From positions 169,318 to 233,317 of the forward strand of contig NZ_LMER01000017.1 in NCBI RefSeq assembly GCF_001426435.1: 64,000 bases of DNA, in the 5' to 3' direction. A program made the position numbers and the translations under genes. The stretch comes from Angustibacter sp. Root456 (GTDB lineage: Bacteria; Actinomycetota; Actinomycetes; Actinomycetales; Angustibacteraceae). Positions 8,772 through 16,817 of this stretch are shown piece after piece (within the stretch, counting starts at the first letter, position 1; every line of letters begins with the position of its first letter). Below the pieces are notes generated by a model, which was given only the letters and a program-made list of their open reading frames with translations, did not search any database and was not told where the DNA came from.

Positions 8772-8825
8772 GTTCCATGAAGGTTGGGTCAAGACCAACC
8801 AGGCTTGACCCAACCTTCATGGAAC
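8772..8825. repeat. Perfect 22-bp inverted repeat in the divergent promoter region
   Basis: Arms 8772-8793 and 8804-8825 are exact reverse complements (22 of 22), separated by a 10-base spacer (accaaccagg). Each arm reads outward as CTTGACCCAACC..., so each strand carries a TTGACC resembling a -35 box pointing toward the nearest gene: the oxidase on the left, the SHOCT protein on the right. The element lies 41 bases from the oxidase start and 64 bases from the SHOCT start. It could be a bidirectional operator, a transposon-derived miniature repeat, or a hairpin in RNA; position favours regulation. Confidence 0.8.
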
Positions 8826-8888
8826 CTCGCCCCTAGCAGCGGAACTGCACTGCGACGCTCGAGTCATCAACGAGGCCGGGAGGTCGAC

Positions 8889-9152
8889 ATGATGGGTTGG
8901 TACGGCGACGGCGGCTGGTGGGTCGGCATGATCGCCATGGTGCTGTTCTGGGTCGTGGTCATTGGCGCCATCGTCTGGGCCGTGGTCCGTCTGACGAACC
9001 GCCCGCAGCCACCGGCAACGCAGGCAGCACCGGCAGGTGACTCGCCGCGCGAGATTCTGGACCGTCGGTTCGCCGCCGGTGAGCTCAACGAACAGCAGTA
9101 CCTCGAGGCCCGGCGCCTGCTGGAGCTCGACCCGACGACCACGCAGCGCTGA
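8889..9152 (+). CDS. Small membrane protein with C-terminal SHOCT domain
   Basis: 87 residues: a Trp/Gly-rich N-terminus (MMGWYGDGGWW), one transmembrane helix (about residues 12-34), a Pro/Ala linker and a C-terminal SHOCT motif (EILDRRFAAGELNEQQYLEARRLL written across residues 55-78). SHOCT proteins are short, often paired with membrane or oligomerisation functions; no enzymatic role is known. Start is ATG 8889 or 8892; the GGGAGG at 8878-8883 is well spaced for either. It stands alone between the inverted repeat and the two-component system, and the context suggests membership of the same metal or envelope-stress response. Confidence 0.82.
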   Translation: MMGWYGDGGWWVGMIAMVLFWVVVIGAIVWAVVRLTNRPQPPATQAAPAGDSPREILDRRFAAGELNEQQYLEARRLLELDPTTTQR

Positions 9153-9214
9153 GTCCTGGTGCTCGGCCTGCGCGCCGACCTCTACGGCCCGGCCGGGCGC
9201 GGGAGACTGGTCCC

Positions 9215-9964
9215 ATGAGTCAGCCGTCAGGCCGGAGCGCCGCGCGCCCGTTGACAGAGCGCCAACGTCGAGTGCTGGTGGTCGACGACGAGCAGCCGCT
9301 GGTGACCTTGGTGGCCGGCTACCTGGAGCGCGACGGCTTCGAGGTCTCCACCGCTCACGACGGCGGCACCGCACTGGAGCTCGCCAGGACCGCGGACCCG
9401 GACGTCGTCGTGCTGGACCTGGGCCTACCGGTCGTGGACGGCGTCGAGGTGTGCCGCCGGCTTCGGACGTTCTCCGACTGCTACGTCGTGATGCTCACCG
9501 CCCGCGCGGAGGAGGTGGACAAGCTCATCGGGCTGTCCGTCGGTGCGGACGACTACATGACCAAGCCGTTCAGCCCGCGTGAACTGGTCGCGCGGATTCA
9601 CGTCATGCTGCGCCGGCCGCGCTTGACGACCGACCCGTTGCCGCCGCTCGAGGAGCAGCCGCCCCGCGTCATCGGCGGGCTGGTCCTCGACCTCGCGGGC
9701 CACGAGGTTCACCTGGACGGGGAGCCCGTCCCCTTGACCCCGACCGAGTTCGACCTGCTCGCCACGCTGGCCGGCCGCCCGAAGCTGGCCTTCACCCGGC
9801 GCCAGCTCATCGACGCCGTCTGGGGTGAGACGTGGGTCGGTGACGAGCACCTCGTCGACGTCCACGTCGCCCACCTTCGACGCAAGCTGGGCGACGATCC
9901 GGCAGCCCCGCGGTTCGTCCGGACGGTCCGCGGCGTCGGCTACCGGCTGGGGACGGGGACGTGA
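9215..9964 (+). CDS. OmpR-family response regulator
   Basis: 249 residues. Receiver domain about residues 22-135 with acidic pair in LVVDDEQ, phospho-acceptor D68 in VVVLDLGLP, MLTARAEE and the Lys of DYMTKPFSPRELVAR. A Trans_reg_C winged-helix domain fills residues about 150-248 (PLTPTEFDLLATLAGRP, VDVHVAHLRRKLGD, VRTVRGVGYRL). Start ATG 9215 follows a short intergenic space after the SHOCT gene; the stop overlaps the kinase GTG (GTGA), so regulator and kinase are translationally coupled. Adjacent oxidase suggests control of copper or redox stress genes, but this is inference. Confidence 0.95.
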   Translation: MSQPSGRSAARPLTERQRRVLVVDDEQPLVTLVAGYLERDGFEVSTAHDGGTALELARTADPDVVVLDLGLPVVDGVEVCRRLRTFSDCYVVMLTARAEEVDKLIGLSVGADDYMTKPFSPRELVARIHVMLRRPRLTTDPLPPLEEQPPRVIGGLVLDLAGHEVHLDGEPVPLTPTEFDLLATLAGRPKLAFTRRQLIDAVWGETWVGDEHLVDVHVAHLRRKLGDDPAAPRFVRTVRGVGYRLGTGT

Positions 9965-11076
9965 CCCGCGTGCGGGAGTCCTGGACGGGCAACCTGACGG
10001 TCCGGCTCCTGCTTGCCCAGTTGCTCGTGCTCGTGGCCGGCGCGGTCACCGCCTGGGTGGTCACGGTGGCGATCGGCCCACCCCTGTTCCACGAGCACCT
10101 GCGGCGCGCCGGTGTCGCCGCCTCGCCGGCCGAGGTGACGCACGCCGAGGAGGCGTTCCGCTCGGCGACCGTCATCTCGCTCACCCTCGCCTTGCTGGCT
10201 GCTCTGGCCACAGCCCTGGGCGTCAGCATCTACGTCACGCGCCGCGTCGGCCGGTCCGTGGCCGCCGTGGCTGACGCGGCGACTGACGTCGCCGCCGGGC
10301 ACTACGAGGCGCGCGTGCCGCCGGCCGGGCTCGGCGAGGAGTTCGACGAGCTCGGTGGCGCCTTCAACGCGATGGCGGTGCGCCTCGGCAGTGTCGAGCA
10401 GACCCGCAGCCGCCTGCTCGCCGACCTGGCGCACGAGCTTCGTACGCCGGTCACCACCCTGGACGCCTACCTGGAGGGCCTTGAGGACGGCGTCGCGGTG
10501 CTGGACGCTGAGACCCTCGCGGTCCTGCACGAGCAGACCCGGCGGCTGACCCGACTAGCCTCCGACGTCAGCGCCGTCTCCAGCGCGGAGGAGTACCGGC
10601 TGGAGCTGCGCGCTCAACGGACCCCGCCCGAACAGCTCGCCCGCGCAGCGGCCGCCGCCGCTGCCGACCGCTACGCCGCCAGGGGCGTCGAGCTCCAGGT
10701 CGTGGCAGCGCCCGGCACGCCCGCCGTCGACGCCGACCCGGATCGCATGGGCCAGGTGCTCGGCAACCTGCTCGACAACGCTCTGCGCCACACCCCTCCG
10801 CATGGTGCGGTCACGATGTCCGTGGAGCCACGCGCCGGGGGTGTCGCCATCGCCGTGTCGGACGACGGCGAGGGAATCGCCGCCGAGCACCTGCCGCACG
10901 TCTTCGAGCGGTTCTACCGCGCCGACGCCGCCCGCAGCCGCTCCGACGGCGGCTCCGGCCTGGGGCTCGCGATCGCCAAGGCCCTCACTGACGCACACGG
11001 CGGCCACATCTCAGTCACCAGCGACGGCGCCGGGAAGGGCGCGACGTTCACCGTCTGGCTACCCGCAGCGCACTGA
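9961..11076 (+). CDS. Sensor histidine kinase (HAMP-HisKA-HATPase, BaeS-like)
   Basis: 371 residues. Two transmembrane helices (about 12-35 and 65-90) flank a very short extracytoplasmic loop of about 30 residues, followed by a HAMP linker, HisKA with H158 in LLADLAHELRTPVTTLDAYL, N box LGNLLDNALRHTPP, G1 box VSDDGEGIAAEHLPHVFERF and G2 box GGSGLGLAIAKAL. The small external loop suggests sensing through the membrane or by a partner such as the adjacent SHOCT protein rather than a classical periplasmic sensor domain. GTG start overlaps the response regulator stop. Confidence 0.94.
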   Translation: MTRVRESWTGNLTVRLLLAQLLVLVAGAVTAWVVTVAIGPPLFHEHLRRAGVAASPAEVTHAEEAFRSATVISLTLALLAALATALGVSIYVTRRVGRSVAAVADAATDVAAGHYEARVPPAGLGEEFDELGGAFNAMAVRLGSVEQTRSRLLADLAHELRTPVTTLDAYLEGLEDGVAVLDAETLAVLHEQTRRLTRLASDVSAVSSAEEYRLELRAQRTPPEQLARAAAAAAADRYAARGVELQVVAAPGTPAVDADPDRMGQVLGNLLDNALRHTPPHGAVTMSVEPRAGGVAIAVSDDGEGIAAEHLPHVFERFYRADAARSRSDGGSGLGLAIAKALTDAHGGHISVTSDGAGKGATFTVWLPAAH

Positions 11077-11282
11077 GGCCAGCGCAGCCGGAGACCGGCG
11101 CCGCCACCCCCGCCGCGTGGCACAGCTTTCGCACAAGCCAGCCCCATCGGGACCCGATCAGGCGCCTACCGCCGGTCCGGCGGCTGTGAGAACGTGCAGG
11201 TCAGCGGCATGACGGCTGCTTCGGAGCCCCGGAGGACCAGTGTTACTTCGACATCTGAGAAGCGCGGCGGCCCACGCTCACG

Positions 11283-11326
11283 ATCGTGGCAGCTGCGGTC
11301 AGCCCGCTGACAGCAGCTGCCACGAT
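11283..11326. terminator. Long hairpin downstream of the SGNH hydrolase
   Basis: Arms 11283-11296 (ATCGTGGCAGCTGC) and 11313-11326 are perfect complements; pairing continues inward with one mismatch to a 4-base CCCG loop, giving about 19 of 20 pairs. It sits 17 bases beyond the stop of the minus-strand SGNH gene and about 200 bases beyond the kinase stop, so it can end transcription from both sides. No clear U-run on either strand. A related hairpin lies at 14080-14119. Confidence 0.6.
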
Positions 11327-11342
11327 GTGCGTCCCGAAGACC

Positions 11343-12458
11343 TCACCAGTCCCCCAACGCCGCGAACCGCTCGCCGATGAGGCGGTGCGTGGCGGCGTCG
11401 GGGTGCAGGTTGTCGGGCAGGGGAAGTCGCTTGGCGTCCTCGGCGCCGTAGAGGCCCAGCCCGTCGACGCAGGACAGGTGCGGATCACGCCGCTGCTCGA
11501 CGACCTCGCCGAGCACCTCGCGCACCACCTCGAGCGTGAGCGCACCACGGGCCACCTCCTGGGGGTCGCCGGTGGCGACGAAGGCGACCCGGCCCTCGGC
11601 CATCGCGGCCAGGTCCGGCGCGCCGGGACCAGGCGTGCGCTCGTGGATGCCGCAGAACAACGGGGTGATGAGGCGCACCGGCGTGTCCGGGTGCCTGTCG
11701 CGGATGGTGTCGAGCCACCCGTGGACGGCCGGGCCGAGAGCACGGCGACGCATCAGGTCGGCGTTCACCAGGTTGATGCCCAGCTCGAGGCTGATGCGCT
11801 CGGCGGGGGTGTCGCGGATGGTGCGGGCGATGAACGGGTCGAGCAACGCGCTACCGCCGAGACCGAGGTTGACGAGGTCGAGTCCGGTGAGGCGCGCAGC
11901 GACCACGGGCCACGTGCCGGTGGGATGGGCGGCGTTGGAGCCCTGGCTGATCGAGCTGCCGTGGTGAACCCACCGCGGTCGCTCCGAGGCGGCCGGCGTG
12001 AGGGGTGCGTCGGCCCGCAACGCAAGCAGCTCGGTCTGCTCGTCGTGAGGCAACCAGATCTCGACCGTCTTCTCCCCCGGCGCCAGGTCGACGACCAGGC
12101 TGCTCGAGCCGCCCGGCTCGACGGTCCGCGCGCCGGACATCATGTCGACCGTCAGCACGTTGCCGTCAGGTGCTGTGAGCTGGTGGGTGAGCTGTCCGTC
12201 GACGAGTACGTCGAACACGCCGTCGGGTCGAGGCGGAGCACCGACGTAACGCCGCTTCGTGGGCAGCACGTCGAGCTCAAGGTGACGCGCCGCGGTACGG
12301 AACGCCAGGCGCACGCCGGCTGGCTGAGCCTCGACCATGTGCAGCTGCTGGTCGTCGGACTGTGCCCGAGCGGCCGCGGGGATGCGGTGCGGCAGCAGGC
12401 CCCCACGGTCGGTGCGCTCGACCTCGAGCGCTCCGACGACGAAAGCGGGATCGATCAT
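11343..12458 (-). CDS. SGNH/GDSL-family hydrolase with N-terminal beta-domain
   Basis: 371 residues, no signal peptide. The C-terminal half (from about residue 165) is an SGNH hydrolase: block I HHGSSISQGSN with the catalytic Ser, GLGGSALLDPFIAR with the oxyanion Gly, and LPDNLHPDAATHRLIGERF with the catalytic Asp-x-x-His. The N-terminal 160 residues form a beta-rich jelly-roll-like region with RRYVGAPPRPDGVFDVLVDG. This two-domain layout occurs in carbohydrate or acyl esterases of actinomycetes. It is a single gene with its own hairpin downstream; substrate unknown. Confidence 0.85.
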   Translation of the reverse strand: MIDPAFVVGALEVERTDRGGLLPHRIPAAARAQSDDQQLHMVEAQPAGVRLAFRTAARHLELDVLPTKRRYVGAPPRPDGVFDVLVDGQLTHQLTAPDGNVLTVDMMSGARTVEPGGSSSLVVDLAPGEKTVEIWLPHDEQTELLALRADAPLTPAASERPRWVHHGSSISQGSNAAHPTGTWPVVAARLTGLDLVNLGLGGSALLDPFIARTIRDTPAERISLELGINLVNADLMRRRALGPAVHGWLDTIRDRHPDTPVRLITPLFCGIHERTPGPGAPDLAAMAEGRVAFVATGDPQEVARGALTLEVVREVLGEVVEQRRDPHLSCVDGLGLYGAEDAKRLPLPDNLHPDAATHRLIGERFAALGDW

Positions 12459-12538
12459 GAGCCCTCCCTAGCGCTCAGACGGACGTCGACCGTATCGACT
12501 GCGTGGCCGCTGACCTCTGGCGCCCGGGGTCGGCGCCG

Positions 12539-13504
12539 TCAGCCCGGGGAGCGCAGAGCCTGCACGACGATGCGCGTCGCCGCTGCCACGAGCTCGTCGT
12601 CCGGCTCGGCGTCAGCTGTCTCGTGCGACGTCATGACGGCCAGGATCCACGGCGCCCGACCGCCCGGAGGGCGCACGATGGCCACGTCGTTGCGCACGCC
12701 GTAACGGGCTGTGCCGCTCTTGTCCTCGACGACGAACCCGTCGGGTACGCCGGCTCGCACGAGCCCCGCTCCGGTGACGCTGTCGCGCATCGCACGTTCG
12801 AGGACCAGCCGGTCCGCAGGCTCCAGGACGTCGCCACGAACGAGGGTCGCGAGGGTTCCACCCAGGGCTCGCGGCGTCGAGGTGTCCCTGGTCTCCCCCG
12901 GTGCCCAATCGTTGAGGGCCGGCTCCCGGCGATCCACCGAGGTGATGTCGTCACCTGCGGCGGCGACGAAGTCGCCCACCGTCGTGGGGCCACCCACCTG
13001 CTCGAACAGCAGGTTGGCCGCCGTGTTGTCGCTCCTGGTCAGGGACGCGTCGATCAGCTGGCGAATGGTCATCCCGCGATCGACGAACCGCTCGGTGACT
13101 GGTGAGTGGGCGACCAGGTCGCCCGACGTCCAACGCAGTCGGCGCCCCAGGTCGGCTGCCGACAACCGGTCGAGCAGGGCGGCGACGGCCAGCACCTTGA
13201 CGGTGGACGCCATGGCGAACCGCTCGTCGCCCCGGTGCGAGAGGCTGCGGTCTGATCCGGTGTCGAGCGCGTAGACGCCGAGCCGGCCGCCCCGCCGTCG
13301 CTCGAGCGCCGTGAACTGCGCCTCGAGCTGCGCGGCGGCCTGCCCCTCGACGCCGGCCCTGGATGACGACGGCGACGCGCTCGCCTCGGCGGTCGGCTGT
13401 GACGAGCTACCGGTCGGGGCCGACGACTCGGGTGAGCAGCCCGCCAGCAAGGGAAGGAGCAGCGCGGCGCCCGCAGCGGTCAGGCGAGCCGTGGCGGAGG
13501 TCAT
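12539..13504 (-). CDS. bla: Class A beta-lactamase, lipoprotein
   Basis: 321 residues from ATG 13504. Signal peptide with lipobox LLAGCSPES, then a Ser/Pro/Thr-rich linker, then a complete class A serine beta-lactamase fold. Catalytic motifs: MASTVKVL (Ser70-x-x-Lys), RSDNTAAN (SDN loop), EPALND (Glu166-x-x-x-Asn of the omega loop) and EDKSGTARYG (the KTG motif, here KSG). It should hydrolyse penicillin-type beta-lactams outside the membrane. A second ATG at 13516 would add four residues, but the GGAG at 13517-13520 directly abuts it, so 13504 is preferred. No regulator (BlaI/BlaR) adjoins it. Confidence 0.93.
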   Translation of the reverse strand: MTSATARLTAAGAALLLPLLAGCSPESSAPTGSSSQPTAEASASPSSSRAGVEGQAAAQLEAQFTALERRRGGRLGVYALDTGSDRSLSHRGDERFAMASTVKVLAVAALLDRLSAADLGRRLRWTSGDLVAHSPVTERFVDRGMTIRQLIDASLTRSDNTAANLLFEQVGGPTTVGDFVAAAGDDITSVDRREPALNDWAPGETRDTSTPRALGGTLATLVRGDVLEPADRLVLERAMRDSVTGAGLVRAGVPDGFVVEDKSGTARYGVRNDVAIVRPPGGRAPWILAVMTSHETADAEPDDELVAAATRIVVQALRSPG

Positions 13505-13883
13505 GAGGACGAGCATCTCCGCCCACCGGCCCGTCGTCCAAACCGCTAGGGGGTCAGCCCACGGCCGCGAGCGGGCCGGTCACCTTGGCGAGGGCTCTCT
13601 CGGCGACCACCCACCGGACGACCAGGCGTTCTCGTGCACCCACGTCGTGGACGACGGCGAGCCGTTGCTGTGGGCCGCCCGTCAACCAGCAGCAGAGCGC
13701 GGCGAGGACTGGAGCGCCCACTGCGGCGCCGGTAGTCACCCGACCGATGACATCCGTCTCGTGCACTTCGCCCACCTGGTGCGCGCCGCACCCGGGCTAC
13801 GGCAGCTCAGCGATCTGGCGATGGACGAGGAGGCCTGGCGCGATGACGCGGACTCGGACTGGCAACGGGCACCGATCGCCTGA
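13503..13883 (+). CDS. Hypothetical small protein, DUF2185/Imm-like
   Basis: 126 residues, third positions GC-rich in this frame, so probably coding. The core from about residue 25 (GEGSLGDHPPDDQAFSCTHV, then VDDGEPLLWAARQP, WSAHCGAGSH, IRLVHFAHLVRAAPGL, LSDLAMDEEAWRDD) has the rhythm of small cytosolic proteins of the DUF2185/immunity-like group, where a Cys/His pair, a DxxxW turn and a final ExAWR recur. ATG 13503 has GGCGGAGG two bases upstream and overlaps the divergent beta-lactamase start by two bases; no better start exists in frame, so a 5' truncation is possible. Function unknown. Confidence 0.42.
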   Translation: MRTSISAHRPVVQTARGSAHGRERAGHLGEGSLGDHPPDDQAFSCTHVVDDGEPLLWAARQPAAERGEDWSAHCGAGSHPTDDIRLVHFAHLVRAAPGLRQLSDLAMDEEAWRDDADSDWQRAPIA

Positions 13884-14079
13884 CGACCTCGAGCCGTCGA
13901 GGTTCAGCGACCCACGCTGACTGCGAGCGCGAACGTACCGACGACAACCGCGAGGGTCACGATCGAGTGGCGGACGGGTCCCGTCCGCCCGCCCGCACGT
14001 CCACCCGGGCAGCAGTCAGGGGGGTGGTGTCGACCACCGCCGCCGCAGGGCGGCCCATGTGTCCCCCCGGCGCCGTGAG

Positions 14080-14119
14080 CGTGGCAGCGGCGGTCATCGC
14101 GCTGACCGCCGCTGCCACG
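14080..14119. terminator. Strong hairpin downstream of alpha-amylase
   Basis: Perfect 17-bp stem: arms 14080-14096 and 14103-14119 with loop tcgcgc. It lies about 36 bases beyond the amylase stop (minus strand) and is very similar in sequence to the hairpin at 11283-11326 (both centre on GTGGCAGC...GCTGCCAC with internal GGTCA/TGAC). The surrounding 13884-14154 holds no convincing gene; a minus-strand frame there ends in a hydrophobic stretch but lacks a start. Confidence 0.65.
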
Positions 14120-14154
14120 TTCTACCCCCGCTGCTGGACGGCGACCGGTGCGGG

Positions 14155-15921
14155 TCAGCTGCGCCAGGTGTCGTCGAGCGTCACCGTGCCGGACGACGGC
14201 ACCGTGGCTGTGCGGTTGCCACCGCTCTCCCACGTGACGCTGCCGGAGCCGTCCTTCTTGACGTACTTGTACTCGAACGCCGTGCCCGCCGGCATCGAGA
14301 CCGAGCCGGTCCACACGGGGTAGGAGGCCGCCGACAGCGGCACCGCCTTGGCGGGGTCCCAGCCGCCGAGCGCGGCGGTGTTGCCGACCACGTAGACGTT
14401 CTGGCCCCACGTCGTCGAGGCGTTGACGGCGAACGACGCGCTGGTGGCCGACGTCGTCGCCGTGCCCTTCGCACCCACGTGCAGCGCGACGGTGTCCTGC
14501 GCGCCGACCGTGGCAGTGAAGCGCCCGCTGCCGTCGACGGTGAACGCCTGGCCAGCGCACCTGCTGCCCGACGGCCGCCCGTCGGTGACGTCGCAGTAGG
14601 TGCCCGCCGGCAGGGAGGTCTGGAACGTCCGGGTGAACGCCGAGCCCGTGTGGTTGATGACGAGGTAGCCCGCTGATCCGCGCCCGAAGGCGATGCGGTT
14701 GCTGCCGTCGTCCCACCAGCTCGTGACGCCGGTGCCGCGCACGGTGTTGTGGAAGCCGACCATGCCGCTGATCTGCGACCACGCGTGCTGGCACTTCCAG
14801 CCGTCGGTGTAGCAGGCGTTGACCTGACCGCCGTTCGGGGGCCCGGCGTCGTTGTTGCTGAACTCGTAGCCCGAGTGCACGGCAGGCGAGCCGTAGTCCC
14901 AGCCGAGCATGAAGACGTTGGCGAGCGTGTACGTCGCCCCGTCCTTGTAGGTCAGGGTCGAGCCGTTGCGCTCGGTGTCGTGGTTGTCGACGAACACGGT
15001 GGCGTCGGCCGACGGCAGCATGCCCCAAGACTGCCCGAAGGCGTTGAGGTCCTTGAGGTTCCCGCTCGTGAACACCCGCTTGAGGTTCGTGCCGTAGCGG
15101 AACTCGTGGACGTCGCCGGTGCCGGTGTACTCGTCGGGCTGGATCGGCTCACCGGATCCGTAGATGACCTCCTGCACCCAGTAGGCGTTCGGGTCGCTCA
15201 TCCGTGACTTGATGGCCTGCAGGTCGGCGGCGGCAATGTGCTTCGCCGCGTCGATGCGGAACCCGTCGACGCCGAGCGAGCGCAGGTCGTCCAGGTAGCG
15301 CGCGATCGTCGACTGCACGTACGCGCTGCCGGTGTTGAGGTCGGACAGGCCCACCAGCTCGCAGTTCTGCACCTGCCAGCGATTGGTGTAGTCGCTGATC
15401 GACGTGCGGCAGGAGTGGAAGTCCTGGTCTTGGTACAGGCCCGGGTAGGTGTACTTGGAGTACGTCGTCCCCGCCGTCCCCGTGCCGGAGCCGGCGCTCA
15501 TGTGGTTGATGACCGAGTCGGCGATCACCTTGACGCCGGCCGCGTGGCAGGTGCTCACCATGCTGGCGAACTGCGAGCGGGTGCCCTGACGGTTCCCGAT
15601 CTTGTATGACACCGGCTGGTACGACGTCCACCACTGGCTGCCCTGGATCGTCTCCTCAGGCGGCGACACCTGCACGTAGCCGTACCCGGCCGGCCCGAGG
15701 GTGTCAGTGCAGGCCTTGGCGACCGACGGCCAGTTCCACTGGAACAGCACCGCGGTGACGTCGCGGCTCGACGGCGGCGAGGCCGCGGCTGGCGCGCTCG
15801 TCGTGACGCTCGCGGCGAGGGCCGAGGTGGCGGCGACCGCCAGCGACAACGCTGCGGCCCAGCGGCGGCGCCGGGGCGCACCGCGACCGGGTCGGATTCG
15901 GGTGATCGAGCAGGGGGCCAC
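14155..15921 (-). CDS. amy: Secreted alpha-amylase (GH13) with C-terminal CBM20
   Basis: 588 residues. GTG 15921 is chosen because GGAGG lies at 15926-15930 and the product then begins with a basic n-region and hydrophobic signal ([17 protein letters not shown]) ending before APAAASPP. The catalytic domain (about 45-480) starts [18 protein letters not shown] and contains the GH13 conserved regions: [18 protein letters not shown] (nucleophile Asp), VQEVIYG (acid/base Glu) and FVDNHDTER (transition-state Asp). The last about 95 residues are a CBM20 starch-binding domain ([20 protein letters not shown] ... AFEYKYVKK). It degrades starch outside the cell. Two palindromes upstream fit sugar-responsive repression. 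Confidence 0.95.
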   Translation of the reverse strand: MAPCSITRIRPGRGAPRRRRWAAALSLAVAATSALAASVTTSAPAAASPPSSRDVTAVLFQWNWPSVAKACTDTLGPAGYGYVQVSPPEETIQGSQWWTSYQPVSYKIGNRQGTRSQFASMVSTCHAAGVKVIADSVINHMSAGSGTGTAGTTYSKYTYPGLYQDQDFHSCRTSISDYTNRWQVQNCELVGLSDLNTGSAYVQSTIARYLDDLRSLGVDGFRIDAAKHIAAADLQAIKSRMSDPNAYWVQEVIYGSGEPIQPDEYTGTGDVHEFRYGTNLKRVFTSGNLKDLNAFGQSWGMLPSADATVFVDNHDTERNGSTLTYKDGATYTLANVFMLGWDYGSPAVHSGYEFSNNDAGPPNGGQVNACYTDGWKCQHAWSQISGMVGFHNTVRGTGVTSWWDDGSNRIAFGRGSAGYLVINHTGSAFTRTFQTSLPAGTYCDVTDGRPSGSRCAGQAFTVDGSGRFTATVGAQDTVALHVGAKGTATTSATSASFAVNASTTWGQNVYVVGNTAALGGWDPAKAVPLSAASYPVWTGSVSMPAGTAFEYKYVKKDGSGSVTWESGGNRTATVPSSGTVTLDDTWRS

Positions 15922-16028
15922 ATCGCCTCCAAGGCAGGGTCGGCGCCCGGCCCGCCTCGTTGCGGGTCGGGAGGGCACCGTCCCCCCGAGCAGGAGTGCG
16001 GTGCACGATGTGGTCGCCGGCGACCGGC

Positions 16029-16044
16029 CTGCAAGAAGTTGCAG
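16029..16044. promoter_or_regulatory. Palindrome CTGCAA-N4-TTGCAG upstream of amylase
   Basis: CTGCAAGAAGTTGCAG at 16029-16044 has perfect 6-base arms around GAAG, 108 bases upstream of the amylase GTG. From memory, MalR/Reg1 (LacI family) operators near amylase and maltose genes of Streptomyces contain TTGCA-rich repeats of this kind; the match is by eye. The 324-base space 15922-16245 between amylase and the MarR gene holds this site, the second palindrome at 16059-16074 and no recognisable gene. Confidence 0.55.
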
Positions 16045-16058
16045 ACGCTGGGCGGAAC

Positions 16059-16074
16059 TTTCGTCCTGACGAAA
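16059..16074. promoter_or_regulatory. Palindrome TTTCGTC-N2-GACGAAA upstream of amylase
   Basis: TTTCGTCCTGACGAAA at 16059-16074 has perfect 7-base arms. It is 15 bases from the CTGCAA/TTGCAG palindrome, and both lie where an upstream or core promoter site for the minus-strand amylase gene would be. The half-site TTCGT/ACGAA also makes up the MarR-gene operator at 16778-16789, so the MarR-family regulator next door is a second candidate ligand. Confidence 0.5.
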
Positions 16075-16245
16075 CGTGATGTCAAGGGGGCACACCGGAC
16101 ATCCGTCGCGAAGCGGCCGCCCGACCGCTCGCTGCGCCGCGTCCCGAGGCTGCTCGGCTCCGCCGCACCGCGTCGGCGGGGACGCGAAAGTCCCGCGCGG
16201 ACGCGGACCAGGCGGTCGTTCCCTCCCAGGCGCGAAGTCCAGTGC

Positions 16246-16755
16246 TCAGGGCGTCGCGGACTCGATGTGCAGCGTCAGCTTCTTCAGCAACCGGTTCAGC
16301 GTGGCGAGCTCGCGGGGCGAGAGGACGTCGGCCAGCTGGTTCTCGGCCGCGCCCCGCAGGTGCATGGCCCGGCGCCAGATGTCGACACCGGCTCGGGTCG
16401 CCTCGACGTCGACGCGCCGGCGGTCGCCCGGGCTCGGCGTCCGCTTGAGCCAGCCCTTGCGCTCCATGGCATCCAGCCGTCCGGTCATGCCGGCGTTCGA
16501 CGTGTGCGTGGCCTCCGCGAGGTCGCCGGGTGAGGCCTTGCCGGGGGTGTCGCGGATCATCAACGCGTGCAGGGTGGCGTACTCGAAGTCCTGCAGGCCG
16601 ACCTGCGCGACCGCCTCCTTCGTCGTGTCGTCGAACCACCGCACGACGCGCATCAGCCGGACGGCAGCGGCCTCGACGGCGTCGTCGAACGGCTCATCGA
16701 GCACCCAGTGGTCGCGCCAGCGCTCGACGTGCAGGTCGGCGGCGTCGCGAGGCAT
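16246..16755 (-). CDS. MarR-family transcriptional regulator
   Basis: 169 residues from ATG 16755. A winged helix-turn-helix occupies about residues 50-125: DFEYATLHALMIRDTPGKAS, then the recognition region DLAEATHTSNAGMTGRLDAM and wing RKGWLKRTPSPGDRRRVDVE, with DxRxxxV typical of MarR. Flanking helices would form the dimer interface. No Shine-Dalgarno precedes either ATG (16755, 16767); a TATGCT -10 at 16768-16763 places transcription start at about 16756, so the mRNA is probably leaderless and 16755 is favoured. It is divergent from an MFS exporter and presumably represses both. Confidence 0.9.
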   Translation of the reverse strand: MPRDAADLHVERWRDHWVLDEPFDDAVEAAAVRLMRVVRWFDDTTKEAVAQVGLQDFEYATLHALMIRDTPGKASPGDLAEATHTSNAGMTGRLDAMERKGWLKRTPSPGDRRRVDVEATRAGVDIWRRAMHLRGAAENQLADVLSPRELATLNRLLKKLTLHIESATP

Positions 16756-16777
16756 GCCGGAAAGCATACGACGAAAC

Positions 16778-16811
16778 TTCGTTGACGAATATTTCGCTGG
16801 CTAACTAATCT
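16778..16811. promoter_or_regulatory. Shared operator and promoter between MarR and MFS genes
   Basis: TTCGT (16778-16782), a 2-base gap and ACGAA (16785-16789) form a palindrome, extended by outer CGAAA (16772) and TTTCG (16796). On the plus strand TTGACG (16782-16787) and TAATCT (16806-16811) make a -35/-10 pair with 18-base spacing, and the predicted transcription start falls on 16818, the GTG of the MFS gene. The operator therefore covers the -35 box of the exporter and lies upstream of the MarR -10. Confidence 0.6.
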
Positions 16812-16817
16812 GCAGCC

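Noticed and set aside
13904-14080. Hydrophobic minus-strand stretch (VTLAVVVGTFALAVSVGR)
   Set aside because: It could be the end of a small membrane protein, but no start codon with ribosome site precedes it and the frame upstream is an antisense reading of the amylase region; similar ending near 11260 probably reflects the related hairpins.
14155-16095. Amylase reading from the ATG at 16095
   Set aside because: The extra 58 residues are not signal-like, and the palindromes fall inside them; GTG 15921 has GGAGG and a normal signal peptide.
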